Shown here in pieces: positions 15,495 to 27,500 of a stretch of DNA of 41,085 nucleotides. The notes beneath the pieces are model-generated. The model saw only the letters and a list, made by a program, of their open reading frames with translations. It made no database searches and had not been told where the DNA came from. Within the stretch, counting starts at the first letter, position 1. Each line of letters starts with the position of its first letter. The position numbers and the translations under genes were made by a program. Source of the DNA: a virus; IMG/VR virus record IMGVR_UViG_3300005523_000457, positions 1 to 41,085 of that record. The stretch is one strand, 5' to 3'.

Positions 15495-16982
15495 TTATAC
15501 CTTTAAAAATACTTCTACTAATTTCTCGCCGTCTTCATCATTGTTTTCTAATGCAATACCAATCATTGTTCCGTGTCTATTGTCTTGATTACCCATTCCG
15601 TCCATTGCTGTGTAGATTGGTTCACCTTTAACAATCAAGCCTGTAACTCTAACTGGTACTCTACCTTTAAGTGCTACCGCTTGTCCATCAGCTTCTGCGT
15701 TCATTAAGTAAGCTGGTTTATCAGATATAACGCCACATGGTATTTCATTCTCACCACAAGCCTCCATCTCAGCTTCAATTGACTCTTGCATATCAGCTTT
15801 TACTACTGTCATAATAGTTCCTACTGGATATTCTTCTACAGTAGTATATTTCTCTGCCAAGTCAGCATATTGAGCCTGTGTAGCTGTACCTGTAAACAAG
15901 TTTGCTACCAAGTTACCTGAACCATCTCTAACTGCTACTGTATTATTAGTCGCCGCAGTTGATCCTGAACGATAGTTTGCACCAACTGCCAGTGTTGAAG
16001 CCTGTGTAGCCAACCCTGCAAATGATGTTGCGTAAACTGTTGCAAATTTAGTACCAGACTTACCTAAGTTAAATGTATTGTCTGTACCTGGGTGCATACC
16101 CGTTGATTCAATCTGTAAAGGTTGTGTAACTGTACCTACTGAATCGTCAACTTTAATTTTAATTACTGTACCTACGTCATTTTGTATAACACCTTCGTTA
16201 TCATTTTCAACGTAAATTTTAAGATCGTTGGAATCACCAATTGAAATACCTGCGTCTGCAAAGTTAACAAGTGATGTAAATGATCCTGAACCTGCTAATG
16301 CAAAGTCTGAAGCACTATATCCGCCAAGTTTTAATGAGTTACTAGCTGTACCCCAGTAGTAATCTGTAGAACTTGTAACACCGCCTGTTGCGTTTTGTGT
16401 ATTTCTTAGGGTTAGTCCTTTTTTAACAACGTCAAATCCTGTAACTGCGTTAGTTGGATCTGTACTATCAATAGTAAATGAAACTGCACTAATCATATAA
16501 ATGACTTCGTCATTAACAATGGCTTGAATGACTAATCTATTTGTACTTGTAGTATCTCTTAATGTTACAGTTTTCATCTGTGTTACACTAGTTCCTGAAC
16601 CTTGTGGTCCAACTAGTACATAACCAGTTCCGTTGTATGCGTATAATTGTTCGTTTGTGCTATCCCACCATAAATCACCAGTAGCTAATCCTGCCGGTTG
16701 TGTTGCACTTACTTCTGCACCACCTGTAGTTCTAAATTTAGAACCATCATAAAATTTAAGTTTAGATGCTGTAGCATCAAACCATACTTGCCCTGAAATT
16801 GCTTTAGGTGGTTGTGAAGTTCCGCTAAAGTTTTCTAGCAGATGTAAAAAATTCTCGTTTTGTATTTCACCGTATCCAGCGTAGTTCTTACCTACTAACT
16901 TAATATCGGTAGTTTGGTCAACAGTTCCGTCTTCGACTGTTGTCAAAGTAACGCCACTGTATCTATCTATAGTATATGCCAT
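15495..16982 (-). CDS. Tail fibre-like protein (paralogue 3)
   Basis: A 495-residue protein. Residues 1-130 are the N-terminal domain shared with the two upstream genes: T-VEDGTVDQTT, then LVGKNYAGYGE, NFLHLLENF, GQVWFD, LKFYDGSKF, TGDLWWDS and YVLVGP. A Thr/Ser-rich middle region follows. The C-terminal 130 residues (from about 365) are a separate domain: DLAEKYTTVEEYPVGTIMTV, a CGVISDKPAYLMN block and LKGRVPVRVTG, ending GIALENNDEDGEKLVEVFLK. This resembles a C-terminal domain widespread in phage fibre proteins, possibly a trimer cap, and near the peptidase-G2-like class. An AGGGG ribosome binding site lies 11 bases before the ATG, with a late motif upstream of it. Confidence 0.75.
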   Translation of the reverse strand: MAYTIDRYSGVTLTTVEDGTVDQTTDIKLVGKNYAGYGEIQNENFLHLLENFSGTSQPPKAISGQVWFDATASKLKFYDGSKFRTTGGAEVSATQPAGLATGDLWWDSTNEQLYAYNGTGYVLVGPQGSGTSVTQMKTVTLRDTTSTNRLVIQAIVNDEVIYMISAVSFTIDSTDPTNAVTGFDVVKKGLTLRNTQNATGGVTSSTDYYWGTASNSLKLGGYSASDFALAGSGSFTSLVNFADAGISIGDSNDLKIYVENDNEGVIQNDVGTVIKIKVDDSVGTVTQPLQIESTGMHPGTDNTFNLGKSGTKFATVYATSFAGLATQASTLAVGANYRSGSTAATNNTVAVRDGSGNLVANLFTGTATQAQYADLAEKYTTVEEYPVGTIMTVVKADMQESIEAEMEACGENEIPCGVISDKPAYLMNAEADGQAVALKGRVPVRVTGLIVKGEPIYTAMDGMGNQDNRHGTMIGIALENNDEDGEKLVEVFLKV

Positions 16983-17003
16983 TGTTATAAACCCCTATAA
17001 TGT

Positions 17004-17011
17004 TATTTATC
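17004..17011 (-). promoter_or_regulatory. Late-promoter-like motif before the 495-residue fibre gene
   Basis: The minus strand reads GATAAATA, one base from TATAAATA, 22 bases upstream of the ATG at 16982, inside the 31-base gap after the 605-residue gene. Confidence 0.5.
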
Positions 17012-17013
17012 TT

Positions 17014-18831
17014 TTACCATAGTCCGCCACTGCTACCTAGATCAGTGTCAAACACCCAAGATCCTGCTTGAACCTTGAATCTTTTTAAGCCTCTAGCCAC
17101 TGATGCATTAACAGTACCTGAAGCATTACTAAACGCAATATCCTGTAAAACACTCTCGTTTTGTACACCGTTTGAGTCTACAGATATAAAAGATTTACTT
17201 GCAACCGTATTAACATCAATACCACTAACTGTTGCTCCAGTTAATGTGCTTGTTGGAACATAAGCATATGATCCTGTCTTTTTGGTTGTAGCTGGATAAA
17301 TGTCCTCAATAATTGTAGCGATATTGGCATTTGTTAAGCCTGTAATATCTAATGGAACAATTACTGGTTCATTATCTAGTGAATCATCTACATAAAATTT
17401 AGTTGCGGCATCAGTATTAGTTGTAGGTTCAGCTAATCCTGTAATCTTTTGATTGTTTGTAATGGATATTGCACCATCACTTGTTATTTGTAAACCGCTA
17501 CCTGAAGTAGATATTGCATAGTTATTAATTGTTACGTTATCAACTGAAAGTGTAGATAGTGTACCTACCTGTGTAAGGCCTAAGGCACTTGTTACAGTTG
17601 ATCCTAATGCAGTTTCATTTAATACTTCGTTTCCGTTAACTTTGTAACCTTTAGTTGCCGCCAGGTCGATGTTTTCGCTTGATGTCCAAGCCTGCTCTGC
17701 ATTACGCCATAAAAATTCTTTATCTAAATCTGAAGATTTTAGAATAATACCACCGCCATCTACTGCGGCATTATTACCTGTTGAACTATCTGATTGTATA
17801 GCAAGTTCAATGTTTTTATCTTCAACTCTTAAAACTGTTGTTTCTACTGCTAAACTTGTACCGCCAATAATTAAGTCACCGTCAATTTTAGCATCTCCAC
17901 CCACGTGTAAAGTATATTGTGGAGCACTATTAAATACTCCTATGTGTGATACATCTGTATCAACTACTATAGCATCAACATAACCAGTTGGCTTTCTAAC
18001 TCTTACTTTCCAGTCATGGTTGGATAGTTGGTTTTCACTTACAAATGAAGTACCAACGATTTTCATAATATTATTTTGTGCAGGTCCTATTGTAACCCCG
18101 CCACTGTTACTAACTGTTAATGCACCTGTTGTAGTTCCTGATGCATCAGCTGGTAAAAACTGTGCCGCAGATTTTTCAACGCCTGCAGAGTTAATTAAGT
18201 TAAGTGCCGCATTTGATACACCTCTAAAAACTGTACCATTTGCTGTTGCATCAATAGGAGTAAATCCTTTTTTAATTGCTCCTGTTAATCCTGCAATCTG
18301 ATATCCAATAGCAGGAGTAAATTCTTCGTTTGACCAAACACCGTTAAGTGCTCCGCCAACAAATAGTTTAGCAACTACCTTACTATTGTTTTGTGTATCT
18401 AATGCTGTAAATGTTTCAAATCCTGTTTTACCTTGCTGTGCAGAATATATAGGTCCAGCTAGTTCTAAGTCTGTACCATCATAAAAATATAGTTGGTTCT
18501 TTAAACTATCTAACCAAAGGTCACCACTTACAAGTGTTGCCGGCTGTGCCGTAGCAACAATAGGTCCACCACTTTCTCTAAATGATGTTCCGTCATAAAC
18601 TTTTATTCTACCTTGTGTTTTATCGTACCATAACTGTCCAACTAATGGAACAGTTGGTGCTGATGTAGAAGCAAAGTTTTCTAACATCTTAATTTGGTTT
18701 TCGTTTAGTGTTTCACCAAATCCTGAATAGTTTTTTCCAATAAGACCAATGCTTGTAGTTGTAGTATCTAATTGTCCGTCAACTAAATCTACGAGTAACG
18801 TACCGTCAGTTTTGTTTAGTTTATAACTCAT
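17014..18831 (-). CDS. Tail fibre-like protein (paralogue 2)
   Basis: A 605-residue protein with the shared N-terminal fibre domain (residues 1-130: LIGKNYSGFGETLNEN, MLENFA, GQLWYD, IKVYDG, GDLWLDS, QLYFYDG). A second shared block of about 80 residues follows (FKKGFTPID-like). The middle holds fibre-type beta modules (YTLHVGGDAKIDGDLIIGG) and a KITGLAEPTTNTDAATKFYV segment typical of phage fibres. There is no collar or other known C-terminal domain; it ends in a Gly/Ser-rich tail (DTDLGSSGGLW). The start overlaps the stop of the 675-residue gene by 4 bases. Confidence 0.75.
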   Translation of the reverse strand: MSYKLNKTDGTLLVDLVDGQLDTTTTSIGLIGKNYSGFGETLNENQIKMLENFASTSAPTVPLVGQLWYDKTQGRIKVYDGTSFRESGGPIVATAQPATLVSGDLWLDSLKNQLYFYDGTDLELAGPIYSAQQGKTGFETFTALDTQNNSKVVAKLFVGGALNGVWSNEEFTPAIGYQIAGLTGAIKKGFTPIDATANGTVFRGVSNAALNLINSAGVEKSAAQFLPADASGTTTGALTVSNSGGVTIGPAQNNIMKIVGTSFVSENQLSNHDWKVRVRKPTGYVDAIVVDTDVSHIGVFNSAPQYTLHVGGDAKIDGDLIIGGTSLAVETTVLRVEDKNIELAIQSDSSTGNNAAVDGGGIILKSSDLDKEFLWRNAEQAWTSSENIDLAATKGYKVNGNEVLNETALGSTVTSALGLTQVGTLSTLSVDNVTINNYAISTSGSGLQITSDGAISITNNQKITGLAEPTTNTDAATKFYVDDSLDNEPVIVPLDITGLTNANIATIIEDIYPATTKKTGSYAYVPTSTLTGATVSGIDVNTVASKSFISVDSNGVQNESVLQDIAFSNASGTVNASVARGLKRFKVQAGSWVFDTDLGSSGGLW

Positions 18832-20855
18832 ATCGCTGTATTCTCCCCGGCATAGATAATATAGTTAACAGTCATGTATGGGTTCATAATATCTATCGCT
18901 GTTCCCAATGCGTTGTTTGTTAACACACCACCTGAAGTAGGATATGCCTGACCTGCCTGTGATCCTGTTGGAGCATCATATTGAATACCCTGTGGGTCAT
19001 TTGGAGTACCAGTTACATCTCTTAAAGTATAGTATTGGTCTCCGCTTGGTCCTCTTAAATCGTGTTCGTGTTCTGGTAAGTTTGTAACTGCAATACTTTG
19101 ATTCTGTTGTCCTTCAACTGAACCAAGTGTATCAGCCGCCGCTGATGTAACAACGTTTGCTGATCCGCCGCCCATGTTATCTTTACCTAATGCAAATCTA
19201 CCTCTTAAATCAGGTAATGCAAATTTTCCTGCCGCTACAAGTGATTGATCTTTAAAGTTGTAACCTATTACATTAAACAAGTTTTGATATTCTGCAATAG
19301 TAACTTCTTGTCCATAACATAATACCCAATCAGTTGGAGCAGTATCTCCACCAAATGGAGTAATCATTCCAATTGGTAATGTAGGAATAGCTTTGAATAA
19401 GTTTGTTCTTGAAACTTTATAAACACCTGTGTCGCCAGTAACTCTGTTTATTAAAACTTCGTCTGTTGATACTGTGTTTGAAACTTCTGGTTTGTTTGCA
19501 ACGAATGTATTTGAAATAGTAGTTGTAAAAGTTTTAGTACTTGCGTCTTGTCCGTCAAAAGTAAATGACGGTGCAGTAACATCACCATTCATTTGGAATG
19601 TTGTTGAACTTGCAAGTTTGTCTGTTGAACCTGAACGTCCTGAAACTGTACCTGTAACGTTTCCTGTTAAGTTACCTATAAAGTTTTGTGAATAAACATT
19701 TAACCATTGTTCGTTAGCTGTACCTAAGTTACGTGATGTATTTGCGTTTGGTACAATGTTTGCTGTAGTTGTAAGTCCTGCAAGGTTTGTGTCGCTACCT
19801 ACAAATAATTTTTTAGCAATACCAACACCACCTTTAGTAATAATACTTCCTGTTGATATTGTAGAACTGTCTGTTGTACCTTCAACTAACAATGCGTTTG
19901 AAAGCTGTATGTTACCTGTAACATCTAATGCTTGATCCGGACTTAAATTGTTAATACCAACTTTAGCAGTTGAATCAATTCTCATTACAGTTGTTGCAGA
20001 TCCGTTGTTGTTAACTCTTATGTCAATGTTGGATCCTGAAGTTTGGTGACTAATAATACCTGCTTGTCCTTCAACTCCTACTGAAAAGAAACTTGAAGCA
20101 CCAACAGTAATACCACCATTGTTTTTTACTGTTATAGGAAATAAACTTTGTGAAGTACTATCATTACGCATAAAGTTTTGTGCTGGTATGCTTTCATTAT
20201 TAATAACTAATGCTTCTGCCTTTTCCGCAGTTCCATAATATTTTCCTGCACCTGCACCTGTAATGTCTGCTGTACTTAAATTGAATCCTGGATTAATTGT
20301 TGTAAATCCTTGAATGGTTGTCTTAGGCGTAAATGCCGCTGTTGAATAAATTGCTAATACCTTAGCACTAATTTCTACAATCAAACAAGTGTAACTTACA
20401 TTGTTAGTTCCCGTAATTGATTCAGGCTTAACACCTGTTGAAAGTCCATCACTAAATGTTGGACCTACTAATACCCAACCTGAACCTGTGTACAAATATA
20501 ATTGTTGGTTATCTGTATCAACCCAAAGGTCACCTGTAACTGATTGTGCCGCACCTGGTGCCGTTGTAGCTTTCTTTAATCCTGATGCACTAATCCATGT
20601 AGTACCATCATATAATTTTAATTGATCAACTCCTGCTGTATTATCATACCATAACTGTCCTTCTGTTGGATTGTTAGGTGCAGTTGAGTTTGCAAAATTT
20701 TCTAATAGGTGTAAAAAGTTTTCAGCAATAGCAGTACCATAAGCAGTTGTGTTTCTGCCTGGCAGTGACAACGACGTCTGTTGGTTGATTGTATTATCTT
20801 CAACCGTTATGCTACCTTTGTTAGCAACGTCTGTATGGTTAACTGTATAAGCCAT
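18828..20855 (-). CDS. Tail fibre protein with phage tail collar domain (paralogue 1)
   Basis: A 675-residue protein. Residues 1-132 are the shared N-terminal domain (SITVEDNTINQQTSLSLPGR, NFLHLLENFA, GQLWYD, GDLWVDTDNQQLYLY, GWVLVGP). The middle carries fibre-type beta modules (GINNLSPDQALDVTGNIQLS, VGIAKKLFVGSDTNLAG). From about residue 487 is a tail collar domain: LPIGMITPFGGDTAPTDWVL, CYGQ, then ALPDLRGRFALG near residue 550. The end MNPYMTVNYIIYAGE is the usual conclusion of this domain. This is the only one of the three fibre paralogues with a collar domain. It probably forms a trimeric fibre or receptor-binding tip. Confidence 0.85.
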   Translation of the reverse strand: MAYTVNHTDVANKGSITVEDNTINQQTSLSLPGRNTTAYGTAIAENFLHLLENFANSTAPNNPTEGQLWYDNTAGVDQLKLYDGTTWISASGLKKATTAPGAAQSVTGDLWVDTDNQQLYLYTGSGWVLVGPTFSDGLSTGVKPESITGTNNVSYTCLIVEISAKVLAIYSTAAFTPKTTIQGFTTINPGFNLSTADITGAGAGKYYGTAEKAEALVINNESIPAQNFMRNDSTSQSLFPITVKNNGGITVGASSFFSVGVEGQAGIISHQTSGSNIDIRVNNNGSATTVMRIDSTAKVGINNLSPDQALDVTGNIQLSNALLVEGTTDSSTISTGSIITKGGVGIAKKLFVGSDTNLAGLTTTANIVPNANTSRNLGTANEQWLNVYSQNFIGNLTGNVTGTVSGRSGSTDKLASSTTFQMNGDVTAPSFTFDGQDASTKTFTTTISNTFVANKPEVSNTVSTDEVLINRVTGDTGVYKVSRTNLFKAIPTLPIGMITPFGGDTAPTDWVLCYGQEVTIAEYQNLFNVIGYNFKDQSLVAAGKFALPDLRGRFALGKDNMGGGSANVVTSAAADTLGSVEGQQNQSIAVTNLPEHEHDLRGPSGDQYYTLRDVTGTPNDPQGIQYDAPTGSQAGQAYPTSGGVLTNNALGTAIDIMNPYMTVNYIIYAGENTAI

Positions 20856-20858
20856 TTA

Positions 20859-21473
20859 TTACGCCTCGTTAAAACCAGTTAATGATTGTACTCTAACTGT
20901 ATAATCAATCTGGATTAGTCTGTTTAAACTTTTTTGTACTGGGTGGAATATTACGTGTGTTAATAATCTACCTGTACCACTTGTTGCATAACTTACTAGT
21001 CCTAGCTCGTCAAATACATATAAGCTGTCTGAACTTGTTGCGTTATCCAATGCATCTTGTCCTGAAGGTTCACCGTAGTCTAATAAACAAGTTGCAATAA
21101 TATCTGTGTAATTTGTACCACTAACATGACGAGTTTCAATCTTATTTCTTGTAGGATCTGTGTTGTTGATTGAATTATCGTCAATTACTTTAGTGTATGT
21201 TTGGTTGTATAAACTAGCATTTGTTCCTGTGCTGTTTGGTGATAGGTATGTAATAATACCTGTTGGGTCAACTGATGTACCACCATTACCAAAATTCATG
21301 GAATATATCATTCCTTGCCCTTGGTTAGCTAAACTTTCTGCTAGTGAAATACTCATATTTTCGTAATGGATAGCATTTCGCTTATCCACAAAGATTTCAC
21401 CGCTTTCTGGGTTGTGTATCTTTATGTGTCCTTGCAAAAGAACTCCTGATTTATCTTTAAAATTGTCTGTCAT
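20859..21473 (-). CDS. Conserved structural protein, fibre or baseplate connector candidate
   Basis: A 204-residue protein: DKSGVLLQGHIKIHNPESGE and DKRNAIHYENMS near the start, FGNGGTSVDPTG in the middle, and LLTHVIFHPVQKSLNRLIQI near the end. I associate this pattern with a structural protein of marine T4-like phages located just before the fibre genes. It lies where T4 has its small connector genes (8 to 11), but I cannot match it to one of them. It is the first gene after the giant protein, has its own late-type motif, and is followed 3 bases later by the collar-domain fibre. Confidence 0.6.
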   Translation of the reverse strand: MTDNFKDKSGVLLQGHIKIHNPESGEIFVDKRNAIHYENMSISLAESLANQGQGMIYSMNFGNGGTSVDPTGIITYLSPNSTGTNASLYNQTYTKVIDDNSINNTDPTRNKIETRHVSGTNYTDIIATCLLDYGEPSGQDALDNATSSDSLYVFDELGLVSYATSGTGRLLTHVIFHPVQKSLNRLIQIDYTVRVQSLTGFNEA

Positions 21474-21491
21474 GTTTATATCCTACAAGTG

Positions 21492-21502
21492 TATTTATTT
21501 AG
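21492..21502 (-). promoter_or_regulatory. Tandem late-promoter-like motifs overlapping the giant gene's stop
   Basis: The minus strand reads CTAAATAAATA, that is CTAAATA and (A)ATAAATA in overlap, covering the last codon and the stop of the giant gene. The inner motif ends 19 bases before the ATG at 21473. It would let the connector and fibre genes be transcribed apart from the 14.7-kb gene. Confidence 0.5.
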
Positions 21503-24500
21503 GTAACGCCACCTCTTTGTTTCTTAAGAACCTTCCAATGTTATTTTCTTGTAATCTTAGTGGAGTTCCGTTGTCAGTCCATTTTTTACCTATGCGTCTA
21601 ACCACCATTATCTTGGTGTTAATCGCTGGTGTGTCTGTTAGTGTTACTACCGGATTGACTCCGTCAACACTAAATTCTGCTGGTAGTGTAATATCTCCCT
21701 CTGGACTGTCCAAATCATTGCTTGGATTGAAGGAACTTATCGCATTCTTGCGTAATCTACGTCCACCTACAAAAATCTCAAATTCGTTTACGTTATTTGG
21801 TATAAAGTCTACAGTAACAGCTCTAGTTGAGCCATCTGCTGTAAATGTTTGTGTTCTCATCTCATCTTTGTACGGTACAGTCTGATACACACTCTGATCT
21901 AGCACCTGTGCTCCAGCTGTGTGTAATGTTTTAATACCTGTACCTAATGTACCTCTGCGTAACTGTCTTAGGGCACCGTCTTCTTTTAGATAGTATTCAA
22001 TACGTTCTCCGCCAATGAATACAATACCCGGAATACCTTTATCTCTGTTTGGCTGTGGTAATCCGTCTGCGTTAGTTACAAATATCTTAGTATCATACCA
22101 ATTTAAATTCTGTGCTAGTGTATATTCAACATCATCACCTAAACGTTTGAAGTGTGTTCTGTTAAGCATATCTTTAAACTGTCTAAATCCAAACTTACCA
22201 ACTATTGTGCTGTTTGAGAAGTGTATTAGCTCAATAACATCATTTGCATTAAGATCTACTACAACTCTAATAGTTTGCTTGTCATCTTGTAAGTAATAAT
22301 CAACACTTGGAGTTAACAAGTCACCGTTTACTACTAACCATACATACTCAGCATCGATGGCCGCTTTACGCAACTTAATGATACCGTTTGTAAGTTGATG
22401 ATATTCTGTGTAATTATCTGTACCAACTGTAATTGGGTTACGTGTAACTATGTCTAAGTTTTCTCTTTCAATTTGTCTTACATCATGATTTGTTAACTGA
22501 TATACAGTTACACTTTCATTTAATGCAGGAGCAGTATCAAGATAAACTTTGTCTGGGGTTTCAACCCATAAACCATTGCCGTCTAAGAAACCAAATGCGT
22601 ATTCGCCTCCGTCAATTACATAAACATCAAGCACATCACCTGTAACACCTACGTCAGCAAATAATTCTACTGAAGCATTAAACGTATTCCAGTTCCAACT
22701 AGTTGAAAGTGTAAGTTCTGTTCCGTTTAAGAAAACTCTAACTTGGTTTGCACCAACACCAGCTTGAGTAATTTGATAATCTCTTAATTGATATTCTCTT
22801 ACTGAAGTTGTTACGTTAAACTGTTGATTGTATCCTGCATTTAATATTTTGTTTCCAACTTTAACAATTACATTATGTTCTAATGGTTTTTGATTTAGTG
22901 GAGTCTGTGCAAGAGTAAATTCTTTATTATTTCCGTCACCTGTAAATGTATCTGTTGAAATCTGTGAGAATGATTTACTTGCACTATCAAAGATTGCATA
23001 TTGTATTACAGCATTGTTTAGAGGTGCAGTACCTAGCTTGAATACGCACATACCTTTTTGTGCGTATGTACCATCTGTTTCTGCCATGTCAACGTTTGTA
23101 GTTACACCGTCAACTGTTAAGAAGAAACTTAATGTTGATTTAAATGGTATGCTTGTTACAAATTGTGCAGTTGATCCATCACCAATAAACTGATCAACAT
23201 CAAGTATTTTCTCACCGTTATTACTCATTGTAATAATGTGTACTTGCTGTTTGTCGCCTGGTGCAGTTGTTAACTTGATTTTTTTGTTTTGATAATCAAC
23301 TGTAAACTGTGAGTCTGATAAAATAGTGCCATGTACTTTTATCCAGACATCTTTTTGACTCATTGGTAAATGATTTATATCAAAGTCTTTGTTTGTTCCA
23401 TCACCTAAGTAGTTGTAACTATGCAACACACTTGAACCATCTCCAGTTCTTTCATATACTTTAATATCTAATGTATCTAATACTTGTCCTGGAACAAGTT
23501 CCTCAGGTCCTTTTGAAGTTAATGGAGTAACAAATCCGTCACCGTCAATAACTATTTCTTCTGCACTAATACCTTTAGCAGTAGCATAAGCCATGTCACC
23601 ACCTTGTACTAATGTATCGTAGCCATCTGGATCTGGAATAAATGAACCATCACTTGATGCTTTTCTAATTACAATAACATCATTTGCTACTGTTGGTATT
23701 TTAGTTTCATCTAATTGTATAAATGTTTGTCCTGAACCTGTAATGCTTTCCATTACAGCATTTACATTTGTAGGAACTGTTGATCCATCGTATTGTGGAT
23801 CGTCTACTCTAATACCATTTTTGTATACGTTATATACTACGCCATTCTCTAATGGTTTAGCAAGTGTAAACACATTTGTACTTCCGTCTAATACAAATAC
23901 TTCATCTTCGTATGTGTTATCATATGTGTCCCAAGTTGTTGTGTAGTATGGATCACTAGCCCAACCTGTACCTGCACCAAACGTGAAACTCTTAACTTCA
24001 ATTCCACCATAATCAATACCGTCCATTAACTGCGAAACATCATTACCTAACATACCAGTTGTTGGTGTGTAGAATAAGTTAATTCTATCCTGTGCTTGTA
24101 ACATTGTTACTGCTTTAGAATACTTAACAACAATCGCGGCAGTATTTGCCGGTGGTTCAGTAAATATAATCTGTCCTTTGTTTCTTGTATAGGACTTATC
24201 TGTGTATGCAACGTTTTTATAAGTGTATTCACTTTGTAATGCTTCAACGCCATCTACAGTTACTTCTACTTGAGTTTTTCTTACATCCATTGGCCATGTT
24301 AGGTCGAATGTAGTTTTACTTCCTGTACCCACAAAGTTTTCTGTTTGTGATAATGTAGTAATTAAAAATGTTCCTGTAACTCTATCAAATTTAGATACAT
24401 GATGTAATGCTCTAACTTTACTATTACCTAACTGTGCTGATACAACTGCTTTAGTTTCGCCTGTGTTTTGCGTACCTTCAATAGTTACTGTAGGAGCACT

Positions 24501-27500
24501 TAAATATCCGCTACCTGGATTTGTAACTGTAATGTATTTTATTGATCCACCTGTACCAAGTGTTACTGTTGCAGTAGCACCCGAACCGCCGCCACCTGCA
24601 AATTTAATTATTGGTACATCTAAGTATCCTGTTCCACCGTTATGAATATTAACCTGTGTTACTTCAAAGCCTACGTTATCAGCCCAATACTTATTAGGGT
24701 AATCAACTATGTTTGCATCTTGTCCATAAATTAAATCATCTTTAACTTTTAAACTTGATGGTACAATTTTTCCGTCATCAACACTATAAGCTGGTGGAAT
24801 ATCAAAGTCAGTTACACCTGTTGAAGTTGGATCTGTTTTAGTGTAAGAACTGATGTATTCTCTAATTTTAGTTTTATATGGTTTTGCTTCTTCAATAAAC
24901 TTCTCGTAACTTGGTAAGTTATCGTTTTGGAAAGTAATTTTCTGTGATAAGTCACCTGCGTTATGTTTAGCTTTCAAGAATGAAGTTTTAAATGCCCAGT
25001 CTACACTTGGTTGCTCACTAAACGCATATCTTATACTTGCAAAGAATAATTCGTTGTAGTGTACAGCAAGATCATTTATAAAGATATCATCTCTTAATGC
25101 TGTTAAGATTTTTCTTAACTCTAATGTAGGTTGATCATCATAGAATGATGTATCATAGCTTAATCCGTCATAACCAATATTACTACTTGCTGGATCGTAT
25201 AATGCACTTGATAATTCTATGGTACCATTTTCTCTACCAACAGTTTTGTATTTTGTTGTATAGTCTGCACCATTATCACTAATCTTTTCTAATAGCAACC
25301 AACCACCTGAACCTATTGTACTAATTTTTACAATATCTCCAACAGTATCATCTAAGCTATCTAATTGATATGAAAAGTCTACAAGGAAATCAATATCTGT
25401 AAATTCGCTGTAACCTGTGTCATACCAGTCTGTGTAACTCCACCATTTAGTAGTATCGTAACTTGAACTTGATGTTCTTTCCCAAAGTGTTGTTGCATTG
25501 TTGTAGGCATATATTGCCCACTTGTTGCTAACTGTTTCGTCAGCAGTTACAAGTACACTATATCTTCTAACTTCTAATGTTGTTGTATCAGGATATCCTG
25601 AACCTGCATTTTTAACTGTTGCACTTGTAATAGTTCCATTACTATTCATTGCAAGTATAATTTCCGCACCGCTACCATTACCTACTAATCCAAACTCGTA
25701 TGTCGGAACTGTAACATAACCTTTACCACCGTTTGCAATTTCAACTCTTGCAAGTTTTCCGTTTTCAAATACAGGGGTTAGTACTGCTGGAATAACATTT
25801 GATACTCCAACAAATTGTAGTTCTGCGTATGTTGTTACTGACTTGTCAAAAGTTTTACTTAATAATGTTGGCGTAGGATCTTTGCTTAAGAATGCACTTA
25901 GATCTAATTCGTCTACAATCAAGTTTGCTTTTAATGTAGTGTTTGCTCTTTCAACAACTTGTTTAAGTGCTTCAACTCTATTTTTAAACATACCTTGTCT
26001 TGGTCTGTCTAGTATTCCGTATTTTTGTTTTTCACTTAAGATAGTGTCTGGCACCGGTCTTTCATTAGTGTCAACACCAATTAAACTGTCATACCATTTA
26101 CGTTCAATATCTACATTTGGTTTGCTTGTAGCTAATCCTTCTGAAATCAATTGATATTGATTGTGTACATTAATTTCCTTGTTATCAATTTTCCAATAAC
26201 GGAAGTTAATTGCATTGTTTGGTCCGCTTACAAGTGATTCACAATTATATAAACCAAATTTATTATTGCTGTAAAGTGCAACAAATTTTTGTCCCATTGC
26301 CATAGGATCTTGAATTAATTGTGCTACATCATATGCAGAAGTTTTTCTCCATTCCAAGTCTGGAATAATTTTTTTGTTTTTTACCCAATAGTAATATTTG
26401 TTGCTGAAGCTTTTCGACACTTCATTATAAACTTGTATCTGTACAAAAGTGTTTACGTCTTTAGGTGTACCACTAATACCTTTTGCAAGACCTTCTTCTG
26501 TATCTGCTGTTTCGTTCCATGCTGTTGGAGTAAGTGTTGTTTCAACCCATTCATAAACATCAATAGTAGCACCTGTAAATAATTTATTCCAGTTTGCTGT
26601 ATTGTAAATTATGTTTCCTTGATAAGGGTTTACAAATTTAGCTGTGCTTAGATCCCACCATAGTCTGCCTACGTTTTCATCATTCCAATAATTTTCTGGA
26701 TCAATTACAGTATTAGGTGTGTTAGTTCCGTTAGTGTATACTGCTGGATCGTAATGTGTTTTGTATGTAAGTTCTTCCTCAGCCGCACCTGCAATTTTTC
26801 CTTGTATAGGATCAATGTAATCTATTTTTTGTGCAATAGGATTAGGTCCCATTGTGTAAATGAACACACCTTTAAATTTAGTTAAGTCAACTTGGTCAGT
26901 TGGTTGATGTACAGTTTTCCAAGGTAGATTTCCTCTATCTCTCTTGTAATCTAAAAGTGTTCCTATGTAGTTGTTCCATGTGCTAGAGTCTTCCATATCT
27001 CTTACTGAAAGTTCTGGCATCGGTACGTAAACGTGATTTTCGTTGAACAATAAGTATTCACCGAATCTTTCTACTGAAGCATTTTTGTAATTAAACTTCT
27101 CTGCATATAATAATTTGTTTTGTACTTTCTGATACAAGAACACCTGTCCGCTATCTGTGTTTACACTTTCAAACTGTGTTAAGTTATTATCAAATGTAGT
27201 TGATAACGCATCAAACGTTGTGCTTGTTACAAGGTCTCCACCTTTGGAACTTACAATTAAATCATTACCTTCAAAGTCTATCGCGGCTCCAAATCTTTCT
27301 GCAACATCATTTTCAGGACTGTATAACACCTGTGTTTGACCAAACACTCCGCCAACACTACTGTAAACAAATACCTTACCGTTGTTATCTGCACGAGTAT
27401 CATCTAATGGTGCACCTACGGCTAACATATCTCCTGTATCATTTAAACTAATTGCACTACCATATTTTATTCCTACTGTTGGTGCAGGAATCATCTGTGA

